A DNA stretch of 64,000 nt from Roseateles sp. (GCA_019232985.1 JAFAMW010000064.1:1-64000), one strand, 5' to 3'. Positions 28,314 to 37,946 are shown, counted from the stretch's first letter. Translations and numbers: made by a program. The notes: generated by a model from the letters alone, not told the origin.

Positions 28314-29453
28314 CTAGAGCCCGAGCTGCATCAGGTCCTGGTCCTCGTACTGCCCGGCGGCGATGCGCAATGCGCGCGGCAGCCGGCCGTAGCGGACGAA
28401 GCCGCGCCGCGCGTACAGCGCGATCGCGGCCGCGTTGCTGCTCGTGACCGACAGCGTGACGATCTCGATGCCGTCGCAGCGCCGCAGGCGCGCGAGCGCC
28501 GCGTCGAGCAGGCTCGCGCCGATGCCGCGGCGCTGCGCGTCGGGCGCGACCATCATGCCGACGAGGTGCGCGATATGGCGCTTGCGGCCGCGCGTCTCGC
28601 GCTCGAGCGTGACGGCGCCGAGCAGTTCGCCGGACACGCCGGTGTTGCCCGGCGGCACGGATGCGCGGGCCGCCACGAGGCTGAACAGGCAGGCGCCCAG
28701 GGCGCCGCCCGCGAGCCGTCCGGCGTAGCTCGCGGCGCTGCGGCGCAGCTCGGTCGCGGCCTCCGACACGAACGCGCCCGGGCTCGCCAGCAGGGTCGCG
28801 TCGCGCAGCGCCTTGTAGCCGGCGAGGTCGGCGTCGACCATCTCGCGCAGCTCGAGCCCGGGCCACGCGAGCTCGGCGCGGGTGTTGAGGTTGCGGAACG
28901 CGTCGCGCGCGGCGAAGCTCGCCGTGCCCGCGCCCAGGTCGCGCAGCCAGCCGAGCACGCGGCGCTCGCCGCGCTGCAGCGCGAGCGCGAGCGGTTCGCG
29001 CAGGCCGCGGTCGAGCAGCGCGAATAGGGGCTGGGCGCGCCCGTCGGCGTCGACCGCGAAGGCGGCGCGGCCGCCCTGGCTGCGCAGGACCGCGGCGAGC
29101 TGCGCGCCGAGGTCGAGCGGCAGCGCCGGCACGTCGCAGGGCACGCACAGCAGCCAGCGTGTCGGCGCCGCGCGCAGGCCCTCGAGCAGGCCCGCGAGCG
29201 GGCCGGCGAAGTCGGCCGTCGCGTCGGCGAGCACCGGGTGGCCGAAGCCCGCGTAGGCGTCGAGGTGGCGGTTCGCGCTGATCAGCAGCGGCCCGACCTG
29301 CGGCGCGAGCCGCTCGATCGCGTGGGCGACGAGCGGGCGCCCCGCGTAGTCCTGCAGGCCCTTGTCGAGGCCGCCCATGCGCCGGCCCTGGCCGCCCGCG
29401 AGCACGAGGCCGGTGATGTCGTCGCGCGCGATCGTCGTGGCCGCGGGCGTCAT
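28314..29453 (-). CDS. mobA: MobA guanylyltransferase fused to a GNAT acetyltransferase
   Basis: Two-domain protein of 379 residues. The N-terminal half (about 14-205) is molybdenum cofactor guanylyltransferase, attaching GMP to molybdopterin, with the nucleotide-binding motif LAGGQGRRMGGLDKGL and the metal site PCDVPAL. The C-terminal half (about 212-379) is a GNAT N-acetyltransferase with acetyl-CoA-binding VAPDAQRRGIGASLLDAAL and the closing strand SNAAAIALYARRGF. No stop or frameshift separates them. MobA is normally about 200 residues and stands alone. It lies three bases after moaA on the minus strand, which supports the molybdenum cofactor role; the acetylation target is unknown. Confidence 0.88.
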   Translation of the reverse strand: MTPAATTIARDDITGLVLAGGQGRRMGGLDKGLQDYAGRPLVAHAIERLAPQVGPLLISANRHLDAYAGFGHPVLADATADFAGPLAGLLEGLRAAPTRWLLCVPCDVPALPLDLGAQLAAVLRSQGGRAAFAVDADGRAQPLFALLDRGLREPLALALQRGERRVLGWLRDLGAGTASFAARDAFRNLNTRAELAWPGLELREMVDADLAGYKALRDATLLASPGAFVSEAATELRRSAASYAGRLAGGALGACLFSLVAARASVPPGNTGVSGELLGAVTLERETRGRKRHIAHLVGMMVAPDAQRRGIGASLLDAALARLRRCDGIEIVTLSVTSSNAAAIALYARRGFVRYGRLPRALRIAAGQYEDQDLMQLGL

Positions 29454-29456
29454 CGC

Positions 29457-30488
29457 TCAACCGCCGATGTAGTGCATCTCGATGCGCTTCTCGGTGACCG
29501 GCGCGCGCCCCGCGCTGCGCAGCTCGGAGTAGCGATCGGCGCGGTGCCGCCACGGCGCCGCGATCGCGGCGTCGAGCGCCGCGTCATCGGCGCCCGCGCG
29601 CAGCGGCCCGCGCAGGTCGGTGCCCTGGCCGGCGAACAAGCAGGTGTAGAGCCGGCCCTCGGTCGACAGGCGGGCGCGGTTGCAGTCGCCGCAGAACGGC
29701 CGGCTGACGCTCGAGATCAGGCCGAGCTCGCCGCCGCCGTCGGCATGGACGAAACGCTCGGCGGTCTCGCCCGGGTCGGCCGCGGCGACGGGCTCGAGCG
29801 CGAACTCGCCGCGCAGCCGCGCGAGCACCTCGTGCGAGGGCAGGACCTCGTCGCGGCGCCAGCCGTTCGTCTCGCCGACGTCCATGTATTCGATGAAGCG
29901 CAGCGCGACGCCGCGGCCGTGGAAGTGCCGCGCCATCGGCAGGATCTGGTCGTCGTTGACGCCGCGCTTGACGACCATGTTGACCTTCAGCGGCGCGAGC
30001 CCGACGGCCTGCGCGGCGGCGATGCCCTCGAGCACGTCGGCGACCGGAAAGTCGGCGTCGTTCATGCGCCGGAACACCGCGTCGTCGAGCGCGTCGAGGC
30101 TCACGGTCACGCGGCGCAGGCCGGCCGCCTTGAGCGCGGCGGCCTTGCGCGCGAGCAGCGAGGCGTTGGTCGTCAGCGTGAGGTCGAGCGGCGCGCCGTC
30201 GGGGCGGCGCAGCGCCGCGAGCATCGCGACGAGCTCCTCGATGCCGCGGCGCAGCAGCGGCTCGCCGCCGGTCAGGCGGATCTTCGCGACGCCGAGCGCG
30301 ACGAAGCGCCGCGCGAGCCGCTCGATCTCCTCGAAGCTCAGCAGCTCGGCGTGGGGCAGGAAGCGGTAGTCCTTGCCGAAGACCGCCTTGGGCATGCAGT
30401 AGCCGCAGCGGAAGTTGCAGCGATCCGTGACCGAGATGCGCAGGTCGCGCAGGGGGCGGTCAAGGCTGTCCTGGAGCGGGGCGGTCAT
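29457..30488 (-). CDS. moaA: GTP 3',8-cyclase MoaA
   Basis: Radical SAM enzyme for the first step of molybdenum cofactor synthesis, acting on GTP together with MoaC. The 343 residues show the N-terminal cluster motif C-x-x-x-C-x-x-C in [24 protein letters not shown], the C-terminal second cluster motif in [12 protein letters not shown] and TCLF, and the C-terminal Gly-Gly tail (MHYIGG) required for activity in the family. The ATG at 30488 was chosen because the longer frame upstream runs into the MITE. A CACAAT -10-like element lies at 30497-30502 on the minus strand, so its -35 region would fall in or next to the MITE. Confidence 0.95.
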   Translation of the reverse strand: MTAPLQDSLDRPLRDLRISVTDRCNFRCGYCMPKAVFGKDYRFLPHAELLSFEEIERLARRFVALGVAKIRLTGGEPLLRRGIEELVAMLAALRRPDGAPLDLTLTTNASLLARKAAALKAAGLRRVTVSLDALDDAVFRRMNDADFPVADVLEGIAAAQAVGLAPLKVNMVVKRGVNDDQILPMARHFHGRGVALRFIEYMDVGETNGWRRDEVLPSHEVLARLRGEFALEPVAAADPGETAERFVHADGGGELGLISSVSRPFCGDCNRARLSTEGRLYTCLFAGQGTDLRGPLRAGADDAALDAAIAAPWRHRADRYSELRSAGRAPVTEKRIEMHYIGG

Positions 30489-30510
30489 AGACCGCGATTG
30501 TGCCTCGGCC

Positions 30511-30786
30511 CTAGGGACCCTCTGCAAAACCCCCGTGGGTCGCGTTCGCGCGAGAACAGGCCGGCGCGTAGGCGCAGCGCGAAGGTCGGGCTGGTGGCCC
30601 GACAGCCGAGCGCTGCAACGCCCGCGCGGGCCTGTTATCGCCCGAACCCTTCGGGGCGGGTCTTGGCGGGCGCTGGGCGGCGTTGCGAGCCTTGACCTGA
30701 CGCGAGTCAGGCCGGCGGCTCGCGCCTTGCCCAGCATCCCGCCAAGGCCCGCCGCGGCCCACCGGGGTTTTGCAGAGGGTCCCTAG
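30511..30786. mobile_element. MITE-like element with CTAG target duplication
   Basis: Terminal inverted repeats of 29 bp with one mismatch (30511-30539 and 30758-30786) start CTAGGGACCCTCTGCAAAAC. Counting CTAG as the target duplication (30511-30514 and 30783-30786), the element is 268 bp and begins GGACCC. It has no transposase and an interior with nested inverted repeats (GGCGGG..CTGGGC and its complement). A 4-bp YTAR duplication and this type of end recall IS5-family elements, so a non-autonomous derivative is likely. It fills the gap between moaA and the giant gene. Confidence 0.85.
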
Positions 30787-33700
30787 ATCAGGATCTGGCT
30801 CCAGGGGTGTTGCTCGTCGGTGCGGTGCAGCAGGCCGTGCGCGTAGGCGGCCGTATGCGCGTCCGAACCGGTTGCCGTGCCGGTGCCCACGCTCGCCGCA
30901 TGCACGCTCGACAGCGCCGAGCCGCTCGGGCCCTGCAGCAGGTCGCCGAGGTGGGGCAGGGCGCTGCCCGAGCTCGTCGCGTCCGACGTCACCGTCGACG
31001 CGCTCGCGCTGCCGCTTTGCGCGAACCAGACGTCGGCCATCTCGTGCGTGCCGCTCGCGGTTTCGTAGCTGCCGACGAGGCCGATCAGGTTGCCGTTCTG
31101 GGTCTGCTGGCTCGCCGTGGCATTGAGGTCCAGGGCCGTGATACCGAGCGACGCGAGGCTGACCATGTGGCCGGCGCCGTTGCTGCCGTCGGCGACCCAG
31201 ACCGCGAGCTCCGACCATTCGGCGTCGGCGGCCGTGATCTTGCCGTCGTGGTTGGTGTCGAGCGCGGCGAGGGCCTGGAAGCCGTTGTTCGCGAGCGCGC
31301 CGTCGGGCAGCCTGGTCGCGGTCCCGAACAGCTGGCTGCCGTTGACGAGCCGGCCGTTGTCGTCGTTGAGCACGAGCAGTCCCGTGCCGGCGCCGACCCA
31401 GCCGATATGGCTGGCCTGGCCGGTGTTGTTGATGTCGAAGCTCACGCCGTGCGAGACGCCGACGGTCTGCACGCCGATGCCCGACAGGTCGAGCACGAGC
31501 GGCGACGCGGCGGGCAGCGCGGCGAGCTGGTCGGGCGTCATCGCCGCGCGCTGCGTGCCGGTGAACGCGGCCGCGTGCGTCATGTCCATCGACGCGAGCT
31601 CGGCCGTTCCCATCGACGCGATCTGCGCCTGCGTGAGCGCGGCGATGTCGGCCGTGCCGAGCGCGTTGAGCTGGGCGCTCGAGAGGTTCGCGACGGCCGT
31701 AACGTCGATCGCGGCGATCTGCGCGGTGCTGAACAGCGCGAGGTGGCTGCCCGACAGCACGTCGATCTGCTGCGAGTTCAGGCTCGCGACCTGCGAGGGC
31801 GTGAGCGCCTCGAGCTGGGCCGGCTCGAGCGCGAGCATGTGCGCGGTCGTCAGCGTGTCGAGCTGGGCGTTCGTGAGGATCGGCACCTGGATCGTGCCGA
31901 GCGAGGACAGGTCGGCGCTCGTCAGCGAGCCCAGGCCTTCCTGCTGGAGGATCGCGATCTGCGAGGTGTCGTAGGTCGTGTAGCTGATCTGGTCGGGGCT
32001 CAGCGCGGCGATCTGCGCGGGGCTGAAACCGGCGAACTGATTCGGCGCGAGCGCGTGCAGCGCGTCGGCGCTGAGGCCGCGCATCTGCGCCGCGCTGAGG
32101 GCGGAGAGCTGCTGCGCCGTGAGGTCGAGCAGCTGGCCGGCCGTCAGGCCGCCGAGCTGCTCGGCGCTCAGCGAGCCGATCACGTCGGTGCCCAGGCCGC
32201 TCAGGTGGAACGGCGAGATCGCCGCGATCTGCTCGGGGCTGAAGGTCGAGAACTGCGAGGGCCCGAGCGCGCCCAGCTGGGCGCCGCTGAGCGTCGCGAT
32301 CTCGAGCGTCGTGAACGCCTCGAGCTGCTGCGGCATCAGCATCGCCATCTGCGCGGTGCTCAGCGCCTGCAGCTGGCCGACGCTGAGCTGGGCCATCTGC
32401 TCGGCGCTCATCGCGTGCAGCGCGACGGGCGTGATCGCCTTGAGCTGGCTCGGGTCGAGCGACGCGACCTGCGCGTCGGTCAGCGCCTCGACCTGGACCG
32501 ACGAGAGCGTGCCGAACAGCGCCGGCGTGAGCGCGTGCAGCGCCGTCGTCGACATGCCGCTGAGGCTGTCGGGCGAGATCGCGAGCAGCTGCGCCGTCGT
32601 CAGCACCTGGGTCTGCTCGCCGCTGAGGATTGCCACCTGCTGGGCGTCGAGCCCGGCAAGCGTCGTCGTGCTCAGCAGCACGATGTCCTGGGTCGTCAGC
32701 GCGACGATCTGGTTGGTGCCGAGGAAGCCGAGCTGGACCGGGTCCAGGGCCGCGAACTGCAGGGTGTTCAGCGCATGCAGCGCGTCGGGCGACAGCGCCG
32801 AAATCTGGTCGCTCGACCACACGGCGAGCTCGGCCGTACCGAGTCCGTAGGCCTGGGTCTGGGTGAGCGCGGCGACCTGGGCCGTGCCGATATAGGGCAG
32901 CGCGTGGGCGGTCAGCTCGGCGAGCGCGTTGCTCGACAGCGCCGCGAACACGCTGGTGTTGAACGCGGCCATGCCGGCCGTGCCGAGCGCGTCGAGCTGC
33001 AGGGTCGTCAGCGCGGCGACGGCCATGCCCGACAGCGCGCCGGTCTCGTCGGTCGTCAGCGCGTGCAGCTCGGTCGTCGTCATCGCCGACAGCTGGGCGC
33101 TGCTGAACTGGGCGAGCTCGACGGTCGCGAGCGCGGCGACCTGGGCGGTCGACAGGGCCGCGACGACGCCGCTCGCGAGCGCCTCGATCGCGATCGAGTT
33201 GATCGCGGCGAGCTGCGTGCCGCTGAGCATCTGGACCTGCTGGCTCGTCAGCGACGCGACCACGGCACCGCTCAGCGCGGCCATGTCGGCGGTGTCGAGC
33301 ACGGCGACCTGGCTCGAGTTCAGCGACGCGTACTCGAGGCTCGTCAGGCTCGCGATCGCCGTCGTGCTGACGGCTGCGAGCTGGGTGTTCGAGAAGGCCT
33401 GCAGCTGCACCGTCGTGAGCACGGCGAGCTCGTGGCCGGTCAGCGCGGCGATCTGATCGGTCGACAGCAGGCCGACCTGCTGCGTGCCGATCGCGCCGAC
33501 CTGCGTGTCGGCGAGCGCCGCGACCGCGTCGGTGCCGAGGCCGTGCAGCTGGGTCGCGCCAAGCGCCGCCCATTGCTGGGTCGAGAGGCTGTTCAGCGCG
33601 GCCGTCGTCAGCGCGGCGACCTCGTTGCTCGTCAGCGCGGCGAACTGCTGGGTGCCCATGCCGTGCAGCTGGGCTGCGCCGACGCCGGCCCACTGGCCGT

Positions 33701-36700
33701 CGGCGAGCATGCCGAGGTTGGCCGTGCCGAGGCCGAGCATCACGGCGCTCGACAGGTTCGCGACCTGCTGGGTCGTCAGCGCCTGGACATGGACCATGTC
33801 GAGCGCGTTGAACTGGGTGCTCGTGAGCACCGCGACGGCCGCCGTGTTCAGCGACGCGGCCTGGTCGGTGCTCAGCGACTGCAGCTGGGCGACCGACAGC
33901 GCGTGCGCGGCCTGGGTCGACAGCGCGTTGAGCTGCACGACCGTGAGCGCCTGGATCTGCGCCGGCGTCAGCTCGGCCGCCTCGACCGCGCTGAGCGCGG
34001 CCATCGCGCCGCTCTGCAGCACGCCGATCTGCGCGGGCGTCAGCGCGTCGAACTGCTGCCCGGTCAGCGCGCCGAGCTGGGTGCTCGTGAGCGCGTTCAG
34101 CTGGGTGTTGCTGAGGCCCTGCAGCGCCGCGAGCGGCAGCGCGTGCAGCTGCGACACGCTGAGGCCCTGGATCTCGACCGGCGACAGCGCGTTGAGCTGG
34201 TCGCTGCTGAACGCGCCGATCTGCGCGATCGACAGCGCCGCGATCGCGCTCGACGCGAACGAGCCGACCTGGGCCGGCGACAGCGCCATGATCTGCGCGC
34301 TCGTCAGGCCGGCGAGCTGGTGCTGGCCGAGCGCGGCGATCTGGTCGACGCTCAAGCTCGCGAGCGCGCTCGTGCTGAGCTTGCTGACCTGGCCGGCCGT
34401 CAGTGCGCCGAGCTCGGTGCCGGAGAACATCCCGAGCACGCCGCCGCTCAGCGACGCGACCTGGCTCGCGCTGAGGTTTGCGACGTTGATGCCGAGCGCG
34501 GCGATCTGGTCGCCGTCGAGCGCGGCGATCTGGTCGCTCGTCAAGTTCGAGACGATCGAGCCGCTCAGGCCCTGGACCTGCGCGGGCAGCATGCTGCCGA
34601 TCTGCGACAGGCTGATGTCGCCGACGAGGCCGGGCGAGAGCCCGCGCAGCGCGAGCGTCGACAGCGCCGCGAACTGGTCGGGGCTCAGCAGCGACAACTG
34701 GTGCGAATTGATCACCGCCAGCTGGGTGTTCGTGACGGCCGCGATCTGGTCGACGCTGAGCGTCGAGATCACGGGGTCGCTGAGCGAGCGCCATTGGGCG
34801 GCGGTCAGGTTGCCGATCTGCGTCGAGCTCATCAGCTCGATGCCGCCGAGCGAGATCGCGGCGATCTGCGCCGTGCTCATCGCGGCGAGCGCGGCCGGCG
34901 TCAGGAAGGACAGCTGCTCGGGCGACATCGCCGCGATCTGGACCGTGCCGGCGCCGGTGATCTGGCGCGCCGTCAGCGCGCCGATCTGGTCGTCGTCGAG
35001 CGTCGCGACGGCGGCCGCGCTCAGGTGCGTGAACTGGGCGCTCGTGAGCGCGCCGATCTGGTCGGTGCTGAACGCGATCATCGCGTCGGCACCGAGCGCC
35101 GTGAACTGCGTCGTCGTCAGCGCGGCGAGCTGGACCGTGCTCAGCGCGGCGAGCTGGACCGGGTCGAGCGCGCCGACGAGGCCGGCCGAAAGGCCGTGGA
35201 TCGCCTGGGTGCTCAAAGCGCCGATCTGGTCGGCCGTCAGCGACGCGAGCTGGCTCGCGCTCAGCGCGGCCGCGGCCGTGCTCGTCAGGCCCGCGAGCGC
35301 GTCCGTGCCGATCTCGCCGATCTGGTCGATGCTGAGCAGCTGGATCTGGTGGCTCGAGAAGCCCGACATCTGGATCGATTCGAGCGCCTGCAGCTGCGGC
35401 TCCTGCAGCGAGCCGATGATCGCGTCGCTGAGCGTGCGGAACTGCAGGCTCGTCATCGCGCCGATCTGGGCCGAGCCGAATGCCGCGAAGTCCGCGCCGT
35501 CGATGCCGGCGAGCTGGACCGTCGTCAGGCCGTGGATCACCGACGGCGCGAGGTCGGCGATCTGGTTCGGCGCGAACATCTCGAGCTGGACGCTCGTCAG
35601 GCCGGCGATCTGACGGCTCATCAGCGCCGAGAGCTGGTCGTCGCCGAGGCCGACGAGCGCGTCGCTCGACAGGTGGGCGAACTGCAGGCTCGTCAGCGAG
35701 GTCAGCTGCTGGGTCGACAGCATGTCGACCTGGCCCGCCGCCCAGCCTGAGAGCTGGGCCGTCGCCATGCCCTGGATCTGGTTGACCGTCAGCGCGCTGA
35801 TCTGGTCGCCGCTCAGGATGTTCAGGATGTCGGTCGAGAACGCGTGGATCGCCTGCGTGCTGAGTGCGCCGAACTGCGGCGCGCTCAGCGCGGCGACCTG
35901 GTCGGCCGACATCGCCGCGGCCGACACCGAGATCAGCGAGTGCAGCGCGATCGAACTCAGGCTGCCGATCTGGTCGTCCGAGAGCAGCGCGAACTGGTGC
36001 GAGGACAGGCCGTTGAGCTGAATCGCCGACAGCACGCTGACCTGGCCCGGCGTGAGCGCCTCGAGCAGCGAGTCGGGCAGCGCGCGCAGCTGGGCCGAGT
36101 TCATGCCGACGATCTGGTTCGGGTCGATCGAGCCGACCTGTTCGGCCGACATCGCCGCCCATTGCACGGTCGTCAGGCCGTACAACGCGAGGCTGCTCAG
36201 CGCGTTGACGAGGTTGTCGGGCAGGGCCGCGATCGCCACCGTGCTCAGGCCGAGGACCTGGCTCGAGATCAGCATGTTGAACTGGCCGGCCGTCATCGAC
36301 GCGATCGCGTCGACGCTCATGTGCTGGAGCTGGGTGCTCGTGAGGCCGTAGATCTGCGTGCCGTTCAGCGACTGCACGGCCGCGTCGCCGAGCGCGGCGA
36401 TCTGCGCGGTCGTCATCGCGGCGATCTGCTGGCTGCCGAAGTTCGCGACGACGCTCGGGTCGAGCTGGGCGAGCAGGCCCGGCGACAGCGCACGCACGGC
36501 CTGCGTGCTCAGCGCGATCAGCTGCTCCGCCGACAGCGACGCGACCTGGCTCGCCGTCAGGCCCGCGGCCTCCATCGACGCGAGGCCGTACAGCGTCAGC
36601 GTCTGCAGGCCGCTGAGCTGGTCGGCCGAGAGCAGGCTGAACTGGTGGCTCGTCAGGCCGTTGAGCTGGGGCGCGGTGAGCAGGCCCATCTGGCCCGGGT

Positions 36701-37946
36701 TGATCGCCTCGATCGCGGCGTCGGACATGCCGCGCAGCTGCAGCGAGCTGAAGCCCGCGAGCTGCGACGCCTGCAGCGCATTGATCTGGTCGGGCGTGAA
36801 GGCCTGGAGCTGCAGCGACGTCATGCCGTGCATCGCGAAGCTGCTCAGCGCGTCGACCTGGTCGAACGTCAGGCTGACGATCTGGTCGCTCGTCAGGCCG
36901 ACGAGCTGGCGCGAGGCGAGCGCCGCGAGCTGGTCGTCGCCGAGCGCGTCGACCTGGCTGACGCTCAAGCCGCCGACCTGCGCGCTGGTGAGGCCGCGCA
37001 GCTGGGCGCTGTTGAGCACCTGCATGTCCGCGATGCTCAGCGCGCTCATCAGCGCGGTGCCGAGCGCGGCGACCTGCGCGCTCGTGAGGTCGGAGACCTG
37101 CTGCGGCGTGAGTTCCTGGACCTGGGTCTGCGACAGACCCGAGACCGCGGACGTCGACAGCGCGGCGACCTGACCGTCGTTGAGCGCGCCGATCTGGTCG
37201 CCGCTGAGGCCGGCGACGCCGAGGCTGCCCATGTTGTGCAAGGAGATCGTCGCGAGCGCGTCGATCTGGTCGGTGCTCAGGGCGCCGAGCTGGACGCTGT
37301 TGAACGCCGAGAGCTGGGTGCCCGTGAGCGCGCCGGTCTGGTCGGTCGTCAGCGCCTGCTCCTGCTGGGTCTGCAGGCCGGTGACCTGCGTCGTCGTCAG
37401 CGCGTGCACGGCCGTCGTCGACAGCGCGCTGACCGCGTCGTCGCCGAGCGCGCCGATCTGGTCGGTGTTCAGCACGACGATCTGGACCGTCGAGAGGTCC
37501 GCCACATGGCCGGCGCTCAGGCCGGCGATCTGGTCGGTCGTCAGCGCGCCGATCGCGCCGGCGCCGATCGACGCGATCTGCGTGGTGTTCAGCGCCGTCA
37601 GCGTGCCGTCGTTGAGCGCGGGCGCCTGCGCGCTCGTCATCGCGTGCAGGCCCTGGGTCGTCAGCGCGCCGACCTGGTCGTTGCTGAGCGCGCCGAACTG
37701 GTCGCTCGACAGGTGCGGCATCGCGCGCGCGTTGATGCCGGGCACGCCGGACACGGCGAACGACGACACCTGCTCGGGCGTGATCACCGACCACGCGTTG
37801 ACGGAGATCGCCGCGACCTGCACGCTCGTGAGCTGCGCGATCTGGGCGTCGCTGATGTCGAGCCAGTCGGCCGTGCCCAACGCGCTGATGGCCTGGGCCG
37901 ACCATTGGCTCACCGGGGTCGTCAGTAGCGTGGAGGGGGTGGGCAT
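30783..37946 (-). CDS. Giant octapeptide-repeat protein with EF-hand C-terminal domain
   Basis: Protein of 2387 residues, no named family recognised for the main body. From about residue 18 to 2145 it is a run of about 265 octapeptides of consensus L-[ST]-x-x-Q-[IVL]-x-[AG], for example LSTDQIAA and LTSAQVGG. The octads form a longer repeat of 27 units. The last 240 residues are different. They start PLVLDLSGIGVQTVG, continue with GWVGAGTGLLVLNDDNG and an EF-hand-like DTNHDGKITAADAEW (about 2229-2243), and resemble the C-terminal region of large RTX/hemolysin-type calcium-binding proteins. No signal peptide and no cysteine were seen, and lysine is nearly absent, so type I secretion is plausible, but no transporter genes are nearby. 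The TAG stop lies in the CTAG duplication of the MITE. A weak -10-like TAGATT on the minus strand at 37979-37984 may serve it. Confidence 0.85.
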   Translation of the reverse strand: MPTPSTLLTTPVSQWSAQAISALGTADWLDISDAQIAQLTSVQVAAISVNAWSVITPEQVSSFAVSGVPGINARAMPHLSSDQFGALSNDQVGALTTQGLHAMTSAQAPALNDGTLTALNTTQIASIGAGAIGALTTDQIAGLSAGHVADLSTVQIVVLNTDQIGALGDDAVSALSTTAVHALTTTQVTGLQTQQEQALTTDQTGALTGTQLSAFNSVQLGALSTDQIDALATISLHNMGSLGVAGLSGDQIGALNDGQVAALSTSAVSGLSQTQVQELTPQQVSDLTSAQVAALGTALMSALSIADMQVLNSAQLRGLTSAQVGGLSVSQVDALGDDQLAALASRQLVGLTSDQIVSLTFDQVDALSSFAMHGMTSLQLQAFTPDQINALQASQLAGFSSLQLRGMSDAAIEAINPGQMGLLTAPQLNGLTSHQFSLLSADQLSGLQTLTLYGLASMEAAGLTASQVASLSAEQLIALSTQAVRALSPGLLAQLDPSVVANFGSQQIAAMTTAQIAALGDAAVQSLNGTQIYGLTSTQLQHMSVDAIASMTAGQFNMLISSQVLGLSTVAIAALPDNLVNALSSLALYGLTTVQWAAMSAEQVGSIDPNQIVGMNSAQLRALPDSLLEALTPGQVSVLSAIQLNGLSSHQFALLSDDQIGSLSSIALHSLISVSAAAMSADQVAALSAPQFGALSTQAIHAFSTDILNILSGDQISALTVNQIQGMATAQLSGWAAGQVDMLSTQQLTSLTSLQFAHLSSDALVGLGDDQLSALMSRQIAGLTSVQLEMFAPNQIADLAPSVIHGLTTVQLAGIDGADFAAFGSAQIGAMTSLQFRTLSDAIIGSLQEPQLQALESIQMSGFSSHQIQLLSIDQIGEIGTDALAGLTSTAAAALSASQLASLTADQIGALSTQAIHGLSAGLVGALDPVQLAALSTVQLAALTTTQFTALGADAMIAFSTDQIGALTSAQFTHLSAAAVATLDDDQIGALTARQITGAGTVQIAAMSPEQLSFLTPAALAAMSTAQIAAISLGGIELMSSTQIGNLTAAQWRSLSDPVISTLSVDQIAAVTNTQLAVINSHQLSLLSPDQFAALSTLALRGLSPGLVGDISLSQIGSMLPAQVQGLSGSIVSNLTSDQIAALDGDQIAALGINVANLSASQVASLSGGVLGMFSGTELGALTAGQVSKLSTSALASLSVDQIAALGQHQLAGLTSAQIMALSPAQVGSFASSAIAALSIAQIGAFSSDQLNALSPVEIQGLSVSQLHALPLAALQGLSNTQLNALTSTQLGALTGQQFDALTPAQIGVLQSGAMAALSAVEAAELTPAQIQALTVVQLNALSTQAAHALSVAQLQSLSTDQAASLNTAAVAVLTSTQFNALDMVHVQALTTQQVANLSSAVMLGLGTANLGMLADGQWAGVGAAQLHGMGTQQFAALTSNEVAALTTAALNSLSTQQWAALGATQLHGLGTDAVAALADTQVGAIGTQQVGLLSTDQIAALTGHELAVLTTVQLQAFSNTQLAAVSTTAIASLTSLEYASLNSSQVAVLDTADMAALSGAVVASLTSQQVQMLSGTQLAAINSIAIEALASGVVAALSTAQVAALATVELAQFSSAQLSAMTTTELHALTTDETGALSGMAVAALTTLQLDALGTAGMAAFNTSVFAALSSNALAELTAHALPYIGTAQVAALTQTQAYGLGTAELAVWSSDQISALSPDALHALNTLQFAALDPVQLGFLGTNQIVALTTQDIVLLSTTTLAGLDAQQVAILSGEQTQVLTTAQLLAISPDSLSGMSTTALHALTPALFGTLSSVQVEALTDAQVASLDPSQLKAITPVALHAMSAEQMAQLSVGQLQALSTAQMAMLMPQQLEAFTTLEIATLSGAQLGALGPSQFSTFSPEQIAAISPFHLSGLGTDVIGSLSAEQLGGLTAGQLLDLTAQQLSALSAAQMRGLSADALHALAPNQFAGFSPAQIAALSPDQISYTTYDTSQIAILQQEGLGSLTSADLSSLGTIQVPILTNAQLDTLTTAHMLALEPAQLEALTPSQVASLNSQQIDVLSGSHLALFSTAQIAAIDVTAVANLSSAQLNALGTADIAALTQAQIASMGTAELASMDMTHAAAFTGTQRAAMTPDQLAALPAASPLVLDLSGIGVQTVGVSHGVSFDINNTGQASHIGWVGAGTGLLVLNDDNGRLVNGSQLFGTATRLPDGALANNGFQALAALDTNHDGKITAADAEWSELAVWVADGSNGAGHMVSLASLGITALDLNATASQQTQNGNLIGLVGSYETASGTHEMADVWFAQSGSASASTVTSDATSSGSALPHLGDLLQGPSGSALSSVHAASVGTGTATGSDAHTAAYAHGLLHRTDEQHPWSQILI
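31500..37936 (-). repeat. 648-bp higher-order repeat of 24-bp octad units
   Basis: The codons for the recurrent S-H-Q segment or its equivalents lie at 37288, 36640, 35992, 35344 and 34696, each exactly 648 bases apart, then at 34051 (645, a 7-residue unit LGINVAN explains the missing codon), 33403, 32755 and 32107. Protein conservation is clearest in the four to five central copies. About ten copies of 216 residues, or 27 octads, make up the coding region. Copies have diverged at DNA level, so this is an old expansion. Confidence 0.88.

Noticed and set aside
30511..37905. A minus-strand reading frame of over 2400 codons overlapping the giant gene in another phase
   Set aside because: It is Arg/Ala/Asp-rich and lacks any family feature. 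It stays open only because the 24-bp unit repeats in every frame. It also runs through the MITE.
30807..37928. Very long plus-strand reading frames opposite the giant gene
   Set aside because: They are the antisense reading of the same 24-bp repeat. Their composition is unlike that of real proteins here.
30783..37946. Possible CRISPR array, because of the regular repeats
   Set aside because: The repeats are 24-bp coding units without spacers of constant length and are translated as a continuous protein.
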